From contig NZ_FOFF01000004.1 of NCBI RefSeq assembly GCF_900110755.1, positions 62,001-126,000 of the forward strand: a stretch of 64,000 nt of DNA. The letters are read 5' to 3'. This document shows, piece after piece, positions 35,747 to 46,553 of this stretch (position 1 is the first letter of the stretch; every line of letters starts with the position of its first letter). The position numbers and the translations under genes are program-made. Source of the stretch: Streptomyces sp. yr375 (lineage in GTDB: Bacteria > Actinomycetota > Actinomycetes > Streptomycetales > Streptomycetaceae). The notes under the pieces were generated by a model. It was given only the letters and a program-made list of their open reading frames with translations. It made no database searches and was not told the DNA's origin.

Positions 35747-36086
35747 CGCCCACGGCTGCCGCCCTGCGAGGTCCGAGGGGGCTGAGGGGGCGCGCACTAC
35801 GGCGTCATGCTCCGTACGTATCGGGATAAAACCCGGTAGTCCATACCGGCCCATGCCCGGATTCTGGACTGAGCCTTCCGCTCAGCGAACCTGCTTCGCT
35901 ACTGTCCCGCCTACGCACACGCCCCGTGGCAGCGCCGCCGCGGAGCGCAGCCGTGAAGCGACTGGGCCCGGACACGCCGGGCCCGTCTGTCGATCGGCGG
36001 CCTCTGTAGCGCGTCGCCGACGGGACTCGGTGACGCATCCGTCGCGATGGGGGCCTGCCGACCTCACCACTTAAGGAGTGGGAGTC
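35747..36086. other. 340-base gap with a GC hairpin before the IclR gene
   Basis: No gene. GGGCCCGG (35964-35971) and CCGGGCCC (35977-35984) form an 8-bp hairpin followed by GTCTGTC, a possible weak terminator. The rest should contain the IclR gene promoter; none was assigned. Confidence 0.4.
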
Positions 36087-36728
36087 GTGACCGCGGAGAC
36101 CTCCCAGACGCTCGATCGAGGACTGAAGGTTCTCAAGCTGCTGGCCGACACCGACCACGGACTGACCGTCACCGAGCTTTCCAGCAAACTGGGCGTGAAC
36201 CGGACCGTCGTGTACCGGTTGCTCGCCACCCTTGAGCAGCACGCACTCGTACGGCGTGACCTGGGCGGACGAGCCCGGGTCGGCCTCGGAGTGCTGCGGC
36301 TCGGCCACCAGGTGCATCCGCTGGTGCGGGAGGCCGCGCTGCCCGCGCTGCGTTCGCTGGCCGAGGACATCGGGGCGACCGCGCATCTGACGCTGGTGGA
36401 CGGTACGGAGGCGCTCGCCGTCGCCGTCGTCGAGCCGACCTGGACGGACTACCACGTGGCGTACCGGGCCGGGTTCCGGCACCCGCTGGACCGGGGCGCC
36501 GCCGGGCGGGCGATCCTCGCCGCGCGGCAGCAGTTGCCGGACCAGCCCGGCTACACCTTGACCCACGGGGAACTGGAGGCGGGCGCGAGCGGGGCCGCGG
36601 CGCCGCTGCTCGGGGTGCTCGGGGTCGAGGGCAGCGTGGGCGTGGTGATGCTGGCGGACGCGGTGCCGGAGCGGGTGGGGCCACGGGTGCTGGACGCTGC
36701 GCGGGAGGTCGCGGAGGCGCTGCGCTGA
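36087..36728 (+). CDS. IclR family transcriptional regulator
   Basis: Homodimeric regulator of 213 residues. The winged helix is SQTLDRGLKVLKLLADTDHG, then LTVTELSSKLGVNRTVVYRL. The effector domain shows ATAHLTLVDGTEALAVAVVE and the family ending. The GTG at 36087 is chosen since AAGGAG lies eight bases upstream; a GTG at 36078 would overlap that site. The effector is unknown. No catabolic operon is adjacent. Confidence 0.88.
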   Translation: MTAETSQTLDRGLKVLKLLADTDHGLTVTELSSKLGVNRTVVYRLLATLEQHALVRRDLGGRARVGLGVLRLGHQVHPLVREAALPALRSLAEDIGATAHLTLVDGTEALAVAVVEPTWTDYHVAYRAGFRHPLDRGAAGRAILAARQQLPDQPGYTLTHGELEAGASGAAAPLLGVLGVEGSVGVVMLADAVPERVGPRVLDAAREVAEALR

Positions 36729-36733
36729 CGTCG

Positions 36734-36872
36734 GCCGGACGGCGGCCGGACGCCAACCGGACGGCAGCCGGACCGTAGCCGGACGGCGGCCCGGGGCACG
36801 GGGGCTGCCTGTGCCTACGCGCTGTACCTGTGCGCTGTGCTGCCTACGTGCTGTACCTGCGCAGTCGTGTGC
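36734..36872. repeat. Five 11-bp tandem repeats followed by a 29-bp duplicated block
   Basis: GCCGGACGGCG, GCCGGACGCCA, ACCGGACGGCA, GCCGGACCGTA, GCCGGACGGCG run from 36734 to 36788. Then TGCCTACGCGCTGTACCTG at 36812 recurs as TGCCTACGTGCTGTACCTG at 36841. The whole IclR-to-protease gap is repetitive. Confidence 0.8.
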
Positions 36873-36898
36873 GTGCCCCCGACCGTTACATTGGCCCC

Positions 36899-37693
36899 GT
36901 GCTCTCTCGTCTCTCGCGCCCCAAGGCCCTCACCGTCTGCGCCCTGCCCGTCGTGGCGCTGCTCGTCACGGCCGCGTTCGCGCCGCTGCCGTTCTCGGTG
37001 GCGCAGCCGGGCATGACGGCGAACGTCCTCGGCGAGAACAAGGGCGACCAGGTCATCACGGTCTCCGGCGCGCCCACCCGGGACACCAGCGGGCAGTTGC
37101 GGATGACGACGATCGAGGCGACCGGGCCCGACACGGACGTCTCGCTCGGCGATGTGATCGACGGCTGGTTCCGCGCCGACCAGGCGATCATGCCGCGCGA
37201 CTCCGTCTACCCGAGCGGGAAGAGCACCAAGGAGATCGAGCGGCACAACACCGAGCAGATGCAGCAGTCCCAGGACGCCGCCGCCGAGGCCGCGCTGAAG
37301 TACCTCGGCCGGACCGGCGACGGCATCAAGGTCACGCTGAAACTGTCCGACGTGGGCGGTCCCAGCGCGGGGCTGCTGTTCTCGCTCGGCGTCGTCGACA
37401 AGCTCGACGGCGACGGCAGCGGCGGCGACCTCACGGGCGGCCGCACGATCGCCGGTACGGGGACCATCGACGCCGACGGCAAGGTCGGCGCGGTCGGTGG
37501 CGTCGCCCTGAAGACGCAGGCCGCCCGGCGGGACGGGGCGACCGTGTTCCTCGTACCGAAGGAGGAGTGCGGCGACGCAAAGGCCGAGTTGCCCAAGGGG
37601 CTGCGGCTGGTCCCGGTCACCACGCTCAAGGGCGCGGTCGGCGCGCTCGTGGCGCTGGAGAAGGGCAAGGGCGGCGCGGTACCGAGCTGTTGA
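36899..37693 (+). CDS. Membrane-anchored Lon-like (S16) serine protease without PDZ domain
   Basis: Relative of YlbL-type proteases, predicted outside the membrane. One signal/anchor helix (LTVCALPVVALLVTAAFAPL) is followed by a 110-residue region and the S16 domain. Catalytic Ser156 lies in VGGPSAGLLFSLG and Lys205 in VGAVGGVALKTQAA. The usual YlbL PDZ domain is not seen. The GTG start lies six bases after a TACATT -10 box, so the mRNA may be leaderless. Length 264. Confidence 0.82.
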   Translation: MLSRLSRPKALTVCALPVVALLVTAAFAPLPFSVAQPGMTANVLGENKGDQVITVSGAPTRDTSGQLRMTTIEATGPDTDVSLGDVIDGWFRADQAIMPRDSVYPSGKSTKEIERHNTEQMQQSQDAAAEAALKYLGRTGDGIKVTLKLSDVGGPSAGLLFSLGVVDKLDGDGSGGDLTGGRTIAGTGTIDADGKVGAVGGVALKTQAARRDGATVFLVPKEECGDAKAELPKGLRLVPVTTLKGAVGALVALEKGKGGAVPSC

Positions 37694-37746
37694 CCCCGTC
37701 CGCAAGCAGCCGGAAACCGGGGGAAGCAACTCCCGGGAAACTCGGG

Positions 37747-38709
37747 CTACTTGACGAACCCCTCGTCCTTCATCCACTCCAGCGCGACCTGATGCGGATC
37801 CTCCCCCTCGACGTCCACCTTGGCGTTCAACTCCTGCGCCACCGTGTTGTCGAGCTTCTTCGTGATCGGGTCGAGCAGGCCCGCGATCGCCGGCCACCTC
37901 TTCAGGGCCTTGGAGTTGACGACGGGGGCCGCGTTGTAGTTGGGGAAGAAGTCCTTGTCGTCGTCCATCACCACCAGGTTCATCGACTTGATGCGGCCGT
38001 CGGTGGTGTACACCTCCCCGTACGTGCAACTCCCCTTCGCCGCCTGGGTGTAGATGATCCCGGTGTCCATCTGCGTGATCCGCGACGACGCCACGTTCAT
38101 CCCGTACGCCCGCTCCATCCCCGGCAGGCCGTCCGCGCGGTTGGCGAACTCGCCCTCCACGCACAGGGTTACGGCGCTCGGGTTCGACTTCGACAGCGCG
38201 GCCACCTGTGACAGCGTCGTCGTGCGGTACTTCTTGTGGTTGGCCTGGTTCATGGCCAGCGCGTAGGTGTTGTCCAGCCGGGACTGCGGCAGCCAGGTCA
38301 CCCCGTTCTTCAGGTCGGCGTCGCGGACCGCCCGCCACTGCGCCTGCGGGTCGGTGACGGGCTCGCTGTTGCCCATGTACGTGATCCACGCCGTGCCCGT
38401 GTACTCGTACATGGCGTCGGCGTCGCCCTTGCGGACCGCCTCCCGGCTGCCGATGGAACCCTGGATGCCGGTACGGTCCAGCACGTCCGCGCCGGCCGCC
38501 TGGAAGGCGATGCCGATCATCGCGCCGAGGATGAGGTTCTCGGTGAACGACTTGGACGTCACGGTCAGTTGAGCGCCCTTGAGGGGCTCGCCCTGTCCGA
38601 TCGAGCCGGGGGAGACGTCGTCGACCATGGGGGAGCCGCTGCTCAGTCCGCAGCCGGAGGTCACCGCAAGCACCAGCAACCCGGCCAGAGACCGCGCCCC
38701 TCTTCTCAC
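37747..38709 (-). CDS. Glycine betaine/choline-type ABC substrate-binding lipoprotein
   Basis: OpuAC/OsmF-type binding protein of 320 residues, last gene of a four-gene operon. Lipoprotein signal RSLAGLLVLAVTSGC with Cys20. The family motif VTSKSFTENLILGAMIG starts the mature domain, followed by YEYTGTAWITYMGNSEPVTD. GTG start overlaps the permease stop (GTGA). Ligand (betaine, choline, carnitine or ectoine-like) cannot be fixed by eye. Confidence 0.88.
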   Translation of the reverse strand: MRRGARSLAGLLVLAVTSGCGLSSGSPMVDDVSPGSIGQGEPLKGAQLTVTSKSFTENLILGAMIGIAFQAAGADVLDRTGIQGSIGSREAVRKGDADAMYEYTGTAWITYMGNSEPVTDPQAQWRAVRDADLKNGVTWLPQSRLDNTYALAMNQANHKKYRTTTLSQVAALSKSNPSAVTLCVEGEFANRADGLPGMERAYGMNVASSRITQMDTGIIYTQAAKGSCTYGEVYTTDGRIKSMNLVVMDDDKDFFPNYNAAPVVNSKALKRWPAIAGLLDPITKKLDNTVAQELNAKVDVEGEDPHQVALEWMKDEGFVK

Positions 38710-39890
38710 TTCCCCGCCTCCAGTCCCCGGGGGCGCAGCAGCACCTCGGCGAGGGAGGCCAGCCAGTCGACCAGCAGGGCCAGGGACACGGTGAGGATCG
38801 AGCCCAGGACCAGGATCGGCATGCGCTGGTTGGTGATGCCGGCTGTGATCAGGACGCCCAGGCCGCCGCCTCCGCCGAAGGTCGCCAGGGTCGCGGTGCC
38901 GACGTTCAGCACGAGCGCCGTGCGGACGCCGGCCAGGATGAGCGGGACCGCCAGCGGCAGTTCCACCCGGGACAGCACCCCGGTGGGGGACATGCCGATG
39001 CCACGGGCCGCTTCCAGCAGCGTGGGGTCGTTGGCCTTCAGGCCTGCCACGGTGTTGGAGAGCACGGGGAGGATGGCGTAGGCGATGATGCCGATCAGGG
39101 CCGCCCGGCGGCCGATGCCCAGCCAGATCACCAGCAGCGCCAGCAGGCCGATCGCGGGGGTCGCCTGCCCCATGTTGGCGAGGGCGAGCGCGACCGGGGT
39201 CGCCTTGCGGAACCTGCGCCGGGTGAGCAGGATGCCCAGCGGAATCGCGATGATCAGCACGAAGAAGGTGGAGATCACGGTCAGTTGGACCTGCTGCCAC
39301 AGAGCCTTGGACACCTGCCCGTGGGACAGCGCGTTCTCGGAGATCGTGTCCAACTCCGCCTGCTGAAACCACACCCAGGTAGCCACCAACAACACGACCA
39401 GAAACCCAGGCAAAAAAGTCAACTTCCGCCAACCAAGACGCCGTTGCCGCAGCACAGACACCGAAGCCGGGAAATCCCCAGCGCCCCCGACGGGGTCCCC
39501 CGTCCGCCCGCCTGGCAACGCGTCCAACCGCCCGCCCGGCAACTCCTCCGGCCGCCCGCCCGGCAACTCCTCCGGCCGCCCGTCCGGCAACTCGTCCGAC
39601 CGCCGGTCGGCCCGCTTCTCCGGCCACCCGTCCGGCTGCTCCAGCGGCTGCCCGTCCGGCAACGCGTCCAGCCGCCCACCCGGCCGCTCCTCCACTCGGT
39701 CGCCGTTCACTCGTTTGCCGCCCCACCGGTGACCGTCTACCGGGTTGCCGTCCACGTGGTTGCCGTCCACCCCGACACCATCCCCCCGCTCCCCATCCAC
39801 CCAGCGCCCGCCCGCCCAATGACCCCCCACCCGCTCACCGCCCCGCCCCTCCCCATCCCCCCACTCGCCGTCGACTTCAGGCGTGTTCAT
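38706..39890 (-). CDS. OpuC-type ABC permease with a repetitive Gly/Asp/Arg N-terminal extension
   Basis: The last 230 residues are a normal permease of the OpuB/OpuC family (LLARRRFRK-like loop LGILLTRRRFRKATPVALAL; LLEAARGIGMSPTGVLSRVE). The first 165 residues are not: repeats of VDGN-x-VDG and of DELPDGRPEELPGGRPEELP make a hydrophilic, disordered extension. It is encoded partly by 24-bp DNA repeats (about 39505-39665). Start ATG 39890 overlaps the stop of the ATPase gene. A start near the first membrane helix would give a normal protein. Confidence 0.83.
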   Translation of the reverse strand: MNTPEVDGEWGDGEGRGGERVGGHWAGGRWVDGERGDGVGVDGNHVDGNPVDGHRWGGKRVNGDRVEERPGGRLDALPDGQPLEQPDGWPEKRADRRSDELPDGRPEELPGGRPEELPGGRLDALPGGRTGDPVGGAGDFPASVSVLRQRRLGWRKLTFLPGFLVVLLVATWVWFQQAELDTISENALSHGQVSKALWQQVQLTVISTFFVLIIAIPLGILLTRRRFRKATPVALALANMGQATPAIGLLALLVIWLGIGRRAALIGIIAYAILPVLSNTVAGLKANDPTLLEAARGIGMSPTGVLSRVELPLAVPLILAGVRTALVLNVGTATLATFGGGGGLGVLITAGITNQRMPILVLGSILTVSLALLVDWLASLAEVLLRPRGLEAGK

Positions 39891-41134
39891 GTCGTCGTCT
39901 CCCCGCTCGCGCCCTCCTGCTCCGCGTGCGTCTGCGTGGTGCGGGCCTCCTCCAGGCGGCCCTGGGACTCCAGGGCCTCCAAGCGGTCGGCGTCCAGGAG
40001 GTCGTGGACGGAGTTCAGGAGGGTTTCCATGTCGACGACGCCCGTGTACTCGCCGCGTCGCCCGGTGACCGCGACGCGCCCCGTGCTGTCGATCAGTACC
40101 GCCTCCAGGGCGTCGCGGAGGGTGGCGTCGCGGGTGACCGTGCCGTGGACCAGGGTGCCCGCGCGGGCCAGGGAACCCCTGGCTCGCATCAGGTCGCCGC
40201 GGCGCAGCCACTTGTAGGGGCGCCGCCGTCGGTCCAACAGCAGGATCTCGTTCGTGCCGCTGGTGCGGAGCTTGTTGAAGATGGTCTGGAGCGGGTCGTC
40301 CACGGTCACCGTCGGACAGCCGGTGATCTCCACGTCCCGCACCCGGCTGAGATTGAGCCGCTTCAGGGCCGCCCCCGCCCCCACGAACCCGGACACGAAG
40401 TCGTCCGCCGGGTTGGTGAGGATCGCCTCCGGGGTGTCGAACTGGGCGATGTGCGAGCGCTCGCGCAGCACCGCGATCCGGTCGCCCAGCTTGATCGCCT
40501 CGTCGAAGTCGTGGGTGACGAACACGATCGTCTTGTGCAGCTCGTGCTGGAGCCGGATCAGCTCGTCCTGGAGGTGATCGCGGGTGATCGGGTCGACCGC
40601 CCCGAACGGCTCGTCCATCAGCAGCACCGGCGGATCGGCCGCCAACGCCCGTGCCACGCCCACCCGTTGCTGCTGCCCGCCGGACAACTGGCGCGGATAG
40701 CGGCCGTGGAACTCGCCGGGATCGAGGCCGACCAGGTCGAGCATCTCCTCCACCCGGTCCCGGATCCGCGTCTTCGGCCAGCCGGTCATCCTCGGCACGA
40801 GCGCGATGTTCTGCGCGACCGTCATGTGCGGGAAGAGCCCGGACGACTGGATCGCGTACCCCACCTTGCGGCGCAGCTTCACCGGGTCGATGTCGGTGAC
40901 GTCCTCGCCGTCGATCCGGATCCGCCCGCCGCTCGGCTCGATCAACCGGTTGATCATCTTCAGCGTCGTCGACTTCCCGCAGCCGGACGGCCCCACGAAG
41001 ACGACGGTCTCGCCCGCCTTGATCTCCATCGTGACGTTGTCCACGGCCGGGTTGGGATTCCCCGGGTACCGCTTGCTGAGGCTCTCCAGCTCGATCGACG
41101 CCCCGTGCGAACGGCCGGCAGACACGTCAGACAC
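39887..41134 (-). CDS. ABC ATPase with CBS domains (OpuCA/ProV-like)
   Basis: ATP-binding subunit of 415 residues. Walker A is VGPSGCGKSTTLKMINRLIE, signature LSGGQQQRVGVARALA, Walker B VLLMDEPFGAVDP. The C-terminal third holds two CBS motifs (LRTSGTNEILLLDRRRRPYK; GRVAVTGRRGEYTGVVDMET), which sense ionic strength in OpuA relatives. GTG start, overlapping the upstream permease stop by eight bases, and its own stop overlaps the next ATG. Confidence 0.93.
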   Translation of the reverse strand: MSDVSAGRSHGASIELESLSKRYPGNPNPAVDNVTMEIKAGETVVFVGPSGCGKSTTLKMINRLIEPSGGRIRIDGEDVTDIDPVKLRRKVGYAIQSSGLFPHMTVAQNIALVPRMTGWPKTRIRDRVEEMLDLVGLDPGEFHGRYPRQLSGGQQQRVGVARALAADPPVLLMDEPFGAVDPITRDHLQDELIRLQHELHKTIVFVTHDFDEAIKLGDRIAVLRERSHIAQFDTPEAILTNPADDFVSGFVGAGAALKRLNLSRVRDVEITGCPTVTVDDPLQTIFNKLRTSGTNEILLLDRRRRPYKWLRRGDLMRARGSLARAGTLVHGTVTRDATLRDALEAVLIDSTGRVAVTGRRGEYTGVVDMETLLNSVHDLLDADRLEALESQGRLEEARTTQTHAEQEGASGETTT

Positions 41135-41774
41135 GGATCCCCCTGGGAATCGTCAGCCGTCCGATCAGGACGTACGCGGCGTCGAACAGCAGGGCCAGCA
41201 CGATGATCCCGAGCGTGCCCGCGAGCACCTGGTTGAGCGCGTTCTTGCTGCCCAGCGAGGCGAGGCCGCGGAAGATCTCGTTGCCGAGCCCGGGCCCGGA
41301 GGCGTACGCGGCGATCGCGGCGATGCCCATCAGCATCTGCGTGGAGACCCGGATCCCGGTCAGGATCGGCGGCCAGGCGAGCGGCAGCTCGACCCGCGCC
41401 AGCCGCATCGGCCGGGACATCCCGATGCCCGTCGCCGCGTCCACCAGCGCCGGATCGACGCCGCGCAGCCCGACGATCGCGTTCCGCACGATCGGCAGCA
41501 GCCCGTACAGCGTCAGCGCGATCACCGTCGGCGGCACGCCCAGCCCCACCAGCGGGATCAGCAGACCGATCATGGCGAGCGACGGGACGGTGAGGACGGT
41601 GGCGGTGGCGGTGGTGGCGAGGTCGCCGCCCCAGTCGCTGCGGTAGGTGACGACCCCGATCAGCACGCCCAGCAGCGTCGCCACGACCATGCACTGGAAG
41701 ACGACACTGGCGTGTTGGTACGCGTCGGTGAGCAGTTGCTGGTGCCGGTTGCCCAGGTACTCCCAGAAGCTCAC
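41127..41774 (-). CDS. OpuC-type ABC permease
   Basis: First gene of the operon; 215-residue permease with five to six helices and the coupling loop ALVDAATGIGMSRPMRLARV. GTG start (MSFWEYLGNRHQQLLTDAYQ). Only six bases separate it from the stop of the AsnC-type regulator, so that gene and the transporter may be cotranscribed. Confidence 0.9.
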   Translation of the reverse strand: MSFWEYLGNRHQQLLTDAYQHASVVFQCMVVATLLGVLIGVVTYRSDWGGDLATTATATVLTVPSLAMIGLLIPLVGLGVPPTVIALTLYGLLPIVRNAIVGLRGVDPALVDAATGIGMSRPMRLARVELPLAWPPILTGIRVSTQMLMGIAAIAAYASGPGLGNEIFRGLASLGSKNALNQVLAGTLGIIVLALLFDAAYVLIGRLTIPRGIRV

Positions 41775-41780
41775 ACGCCC

Positions 41781-43557
<1,777 letters not shown>

Positions 43558-43562
43558 CCGCC

Positions 43563-43590
43563 GTAGCCGCCCGTCGGGTGCGACGGCTAC
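43563..43590. terminator. Hairpin between convergent hpd and TPR gene
   Basis: GTAGCCG (43563-43569) pairs with CGGCTAC (43584-43590), with a nested CCCG/CGGG. It overlaps the stop codon of the minus-strand gene and has no T-run. Confidence 0.5.
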
Positions 43591-45002
43591 TCGGGCAGGT
43601 CCGCCGGGGCCGGTTCCGCGCCCAGTTCCGTCAGGGTGGCGCGGGCCGCCGGGGCGAGCAGCGGGGAGAAGTACGGGTTGATCCGCAGCGCCTCCTGGAG
43701 GTGCCGGCGGGCCGGCCCGTCCTGCCGCAGCCACCGCTCGATCATGGCCCGGTGGTAGAGGTACGGCGCGCTGTGCACCGCGCCCCCGTGCACCCGGTCG
43801 GTGGCGATCGCGGCGAACCGCAACGCCTCCTTGTCGTCACCGGCCCGGTGCAGCGCCCAGCCCAGCGCGTCCGCGACCGGGATCCCCGGCTGCCGCCGCC
43901 ACTCGGCGCGCAGCAGCCGCACCGCCGCCGCCGGATCCCCGTGGTCCGCCTCGAAGAGGCCCAGCACCACATTCCCGTCGACCCCGCCCGCCGCGTCCGC
44001 CCGGACCCGCTCCCGCAGCAGGTCGTACTGCACGCGCGCCGCCTGCGTGAGCCCCAGCGACTCGTACAGCTCGCCCAGCTCCAGCGCGTACTGCGGCAGC
44101 GGCTGCCGGGCGAGCGCCGCCCGGTACGCGCTCAGCGCCTCCGACGTCCGCCCGAGCGCCGCCAGCGCCCGCCCCTGCCCGGCCTGCGCGGCCCGCTGGT
44201 CGGGGTCGAGCCGCACCGCCTCCTGGAAGTGCCGCAGCGCGTCCTCGCGCTCACCGCGCTCCCAGGCGAGCTGCCCGGCCCGCTCCAGCCAGGCCGCCTG
44301 CTCGGCGGGGGCGCGGGCCCCGGCCGCCGCGTCGGCCAGCGCGGCCTGCGCGTCCTCCCGCAGGCCCTGCTCCCAGTAGACGCCGGCCGCCCGCGCCCGC
44401 ACGGCGGGACCGGAGTGCAGCGCGGTCAGCCGCTCGAGCGCCTTGCGGGCCTTCTTGTAGTCGCCGAGCCCGGTGTACGCGTCGATGAGCTGCGGATACG
44501 TCGTCCAGCGGGCCGGCGCCAGCTTGCGCGCGGCCTCGCCGTAGGCCAGGGCGGCGCGGAAGTCGCGGCGCGCGTTGGCCAGCGCGGCAAGCCCGTCGAG
44601 CGCCTCGGCGTTGTGCTTGGGGCGCACCTTCAGCGAGGTCCGCAGCGCCTGCTCGGCCTTGGGGTAGAGGACGGCCGCGTCGGCGGTGCGCCGGCCCTGT
44701 TCGACGTAGGCCGCGGCGAGCACCGTCCAGGACCGCGCGTCCTTCGGATGCGCCCGCACCCGGCTCTCCCGCTCGTCGATCAGCACCGCGAGATCGGGCA
44801 GCGCGGCCGGCACCCCCGCCAGGACCGCCGTGCCCGCCTGCGCCCCCGCCGCAGGCCCGGACGCCGACCGGACCGCGGACCCGTCGCCCGGCAGACACAG
44901 CAGCACCACCCCGCCGCCCAGTACGAGACACCCCGCGAGCGAGCCGACGAGCAGCCGCCGCCGACGCCACCAAGACACCTTCTCCCTCTCCATGGCGCTC
45001 AC
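43587..45002 (-). CDS. Membrane-anchored tetratricopeptide repeat protein
   Basis: Protein of 471 residues with an N-terminal anchor (RRRRLLVGSLAGCLVLGGGV) and some ten TPR-like helical pairs (for example ALRHFQEAVRLDPDQRAAQA and ALSAYRAALARQPLPQYALE). It is probably a scaffold outside the membrane; partner unknown. The start may be GTG 45002 or ATG 44993. It is divergent from the FAD oxidase gene. The TPR tract explains the large overlapping open frames on the opposite strand, which are not genes. Confidence 0.8.
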   Translation of the reverse strand: MSAMEREKVSWWRRRRLLVGSLAGCLVLGGGVVLLCLPGDGSAVRSASGPAAGAQAGTAVLAGVPAALPDLAVLIDERESRVRAHPKDARSWTVLAAAYVEQGRRTADAAVLYPKAEQALRTSLKVRPKHNAEALDGLAALANARRDFRAALAYGEAARKLAPARWTTYPQLIDAYTGLGDYKKARKALERLTALHSGPAVRARAAGVYWEQGLREDAQAALADAAAGARAPAEQAAWLERAGQLAWERGEREDALRHFQEAVRLDPDQRAAQAGQGRALAALGRTSEALSAYRAALARQPLPQYALELGELYESLGLTQAARVQYDLLRERVRADAAGGVDGNVVLGLFEADHGDPAAAVRLLRAEWRRQPGIPVADALGWALHRAGDDKEALRFAAIATDRVHGGAVHSAPYLYHRAMIERWLRQDGPARRHLQEALRINPYFSPLLAPAARATLTELGAEPAPADLPE

Positions 45003-45091
45003 TGTGCGTCAGTACGACGACCGGAGGACGTCAGCCGAAGGGTCCGGCGGACGGGGTTCACACCGATGGCCCCGGGTGCGAACCTGTGATC

Positions 45092-46501
45092 ATGAGCCGT
45101 TCGGAAGCACGACACCCCGCCGCGACCGTAACGTCGGCCGACCTACTCGACCGGCTCCGGGCCGGGCTGCCCGCCGACGCCGTCCTCACCGACCCGGACG
45201 TCACGCTCTCCTACGCCAACGACATGGCGAGCTTCTGTCCGGCCGGCACCCCGGCCGTGGTCGTGCTGCCGCGCACGGTCGAGGAGGTCCAGCACGTCAT
45301 GCGCACGGCGAGCGAGCTGCGCGTCCCGGTCGTCCCGCAGGGCGCGCGCACCGGCCTGTCCGGCGGCGCCAACGCCTCCGAGGGCTGCGTCGTCCTCTCC
45401 CTGACGAGGATGGACCGCATCCTCGAGATCAACCCCGTCGACCGGATCGCCGTCGTCGAACCGGGCGTCGTCAACGCGACCCTCTCCCGCGCGGTCGGCG
45501 AACAGGGCCTGTACTACCCGCCGGATCCTTCCAGTTGGGAGCAGTGCACGATCGGCGGCAACATCGGCACCGCCTCCGGCGGCCTGTGCTGCGTGAAGTA
45601 CGGGGTGACGGCCGAGTACGTCCTCGGTCTGGACGTCGTCCTGGCCGACGGCCGCCTCATGTCCACCGGCCGCCGTACCGCGAAGGGCGTCGCCGGGTAC
45701 GACCTGACCCGCCTGTTCGTCGGCTCCGAGGGCTCGCTCGGCATCGTCGTACGGGCGACCCTGGCGCTGAAGCCGCAGCCGCCGAAGCAGTTGGTGCTGG
45801 CGGCCGAGTTCGCGTCCGGGGCCGCCGCCTGCGACGCGGTGTGCCGGATCATGGCGGACGGGCACGTCCCGTCCCTCCTCGAACTGATGGACCGTACGAC
45901 GGTCCGCGCCGTCAACGACCTGACCCGCATGGGCCTGCCGGACACCACCGAGGCGCTGCTGCTGGCCGCCTTCGACACCTCCGACCCGGCCGCCGACCTC
46001 GCCGCCGTCGGCGCGCTGTGCGAGGCGGCCGGCGCCACGCAGGTCGTCCCCGCCGACGACTTCGCCGAGTCCGAACTCCTGCTCCAGGCACGGCGGTCGG
46101 CGCTCGTCGCGCTGGAGGCCGTCAAGGGCACCACGATGATCGACGACGTGTGCGTGCCCCGGTCGCGGCTCGCCGAGCTGCTCGACGGCGTCGAACACAT
46201 CGCGGAAAAGCACCAGTTGACCATCGGGGTCGTCGCCCACGCAGGGGACGGCAACACCCACCCCACCGTCTGCTTCGACGCGCAGGACGCCGACGAGTGC
46301 CGGCGCGCCCGCGAGTCCTTCGACGAGATCATGGGCCTCGGTCTGGAACTCGGCGGCACCATCACCGGCGAGCACGGCGTGGGCGTGCTGAAGAAGGAGT
46401 GGCTCGCGCGCGAACTCGGCCCGGTGGGCGTGGAGATGCAGCGCGCGGTCAAGGCGGCCTTCGACCCGCAGGGCATCCTCAACCCCGGCAAGCTGTTCTG
46501 A
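45092..46501 (+). CDS. FAD-linked oxidase (glycolate oxidase GlcD / D-lactate dehydrogenase-like)
   Basis: Oxidises a 2-hydroxy acid. The PCMH FAD domain shows VVPQGARTGLSGGANASEGC, then NIGTASGGLCCVKYGVTAEY and FVGSEGSLGIVVRATL. The C-terminal cap has GVVAHAGDGNTHPTVCFD and TGEHGVGVLKKEWL, matching GlcD. Length 469 is normal. The ATG at 45092 is preferred over GTG 45086. GlcE and GlcF partners are absent, so it may act alone as a D-lactate dehydrogenase. Confidence 0.9.
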   Translation: MSRSEARHPAATVTSADLLDRLRAGLPADAVLTDPDVTLSYANDMASFCPAGTPAVVVLPRTVEEVQHVMRTASELRVPVVPQGARTGLSGGANASEGCVVLSLTRMDRILEINPVDRIAVVEPGVVNATLSRAVGEQGLYYPPDPSSWEQCTIGGNIGTASGGLCCVKYGVTAEYVLGLDVVLADGRLMSTGRRTAKGVAGYDLTRLFVGSEGSLGIVVRATLALKPQPPKQLVLAAEFASGAAACDAVCRIMADGHVPSLLELMDRTTVRAVNDLTRMGLPDTTEALLLAAFDTSDPAADLAAVGALCEAAGATQVVPADDFAESELLLQARRSALVALEAVKGTTMIDDVCVPRSRLAELLDGVEHIAEKHQLTIGVVAHAGDGNTHPTVCFDAQDADECRRARESFDEIMGLGLELGGTITGEHGVGVLKKEWLARELGPVGVEMQRAVKAAFDPQGILNPGKLF

Positions 46502-46553
46502 CGCCGGTCGCCGGGAATCTGTCGGCGGTCGCCGGGGGCACCCTTCTTCGAGG

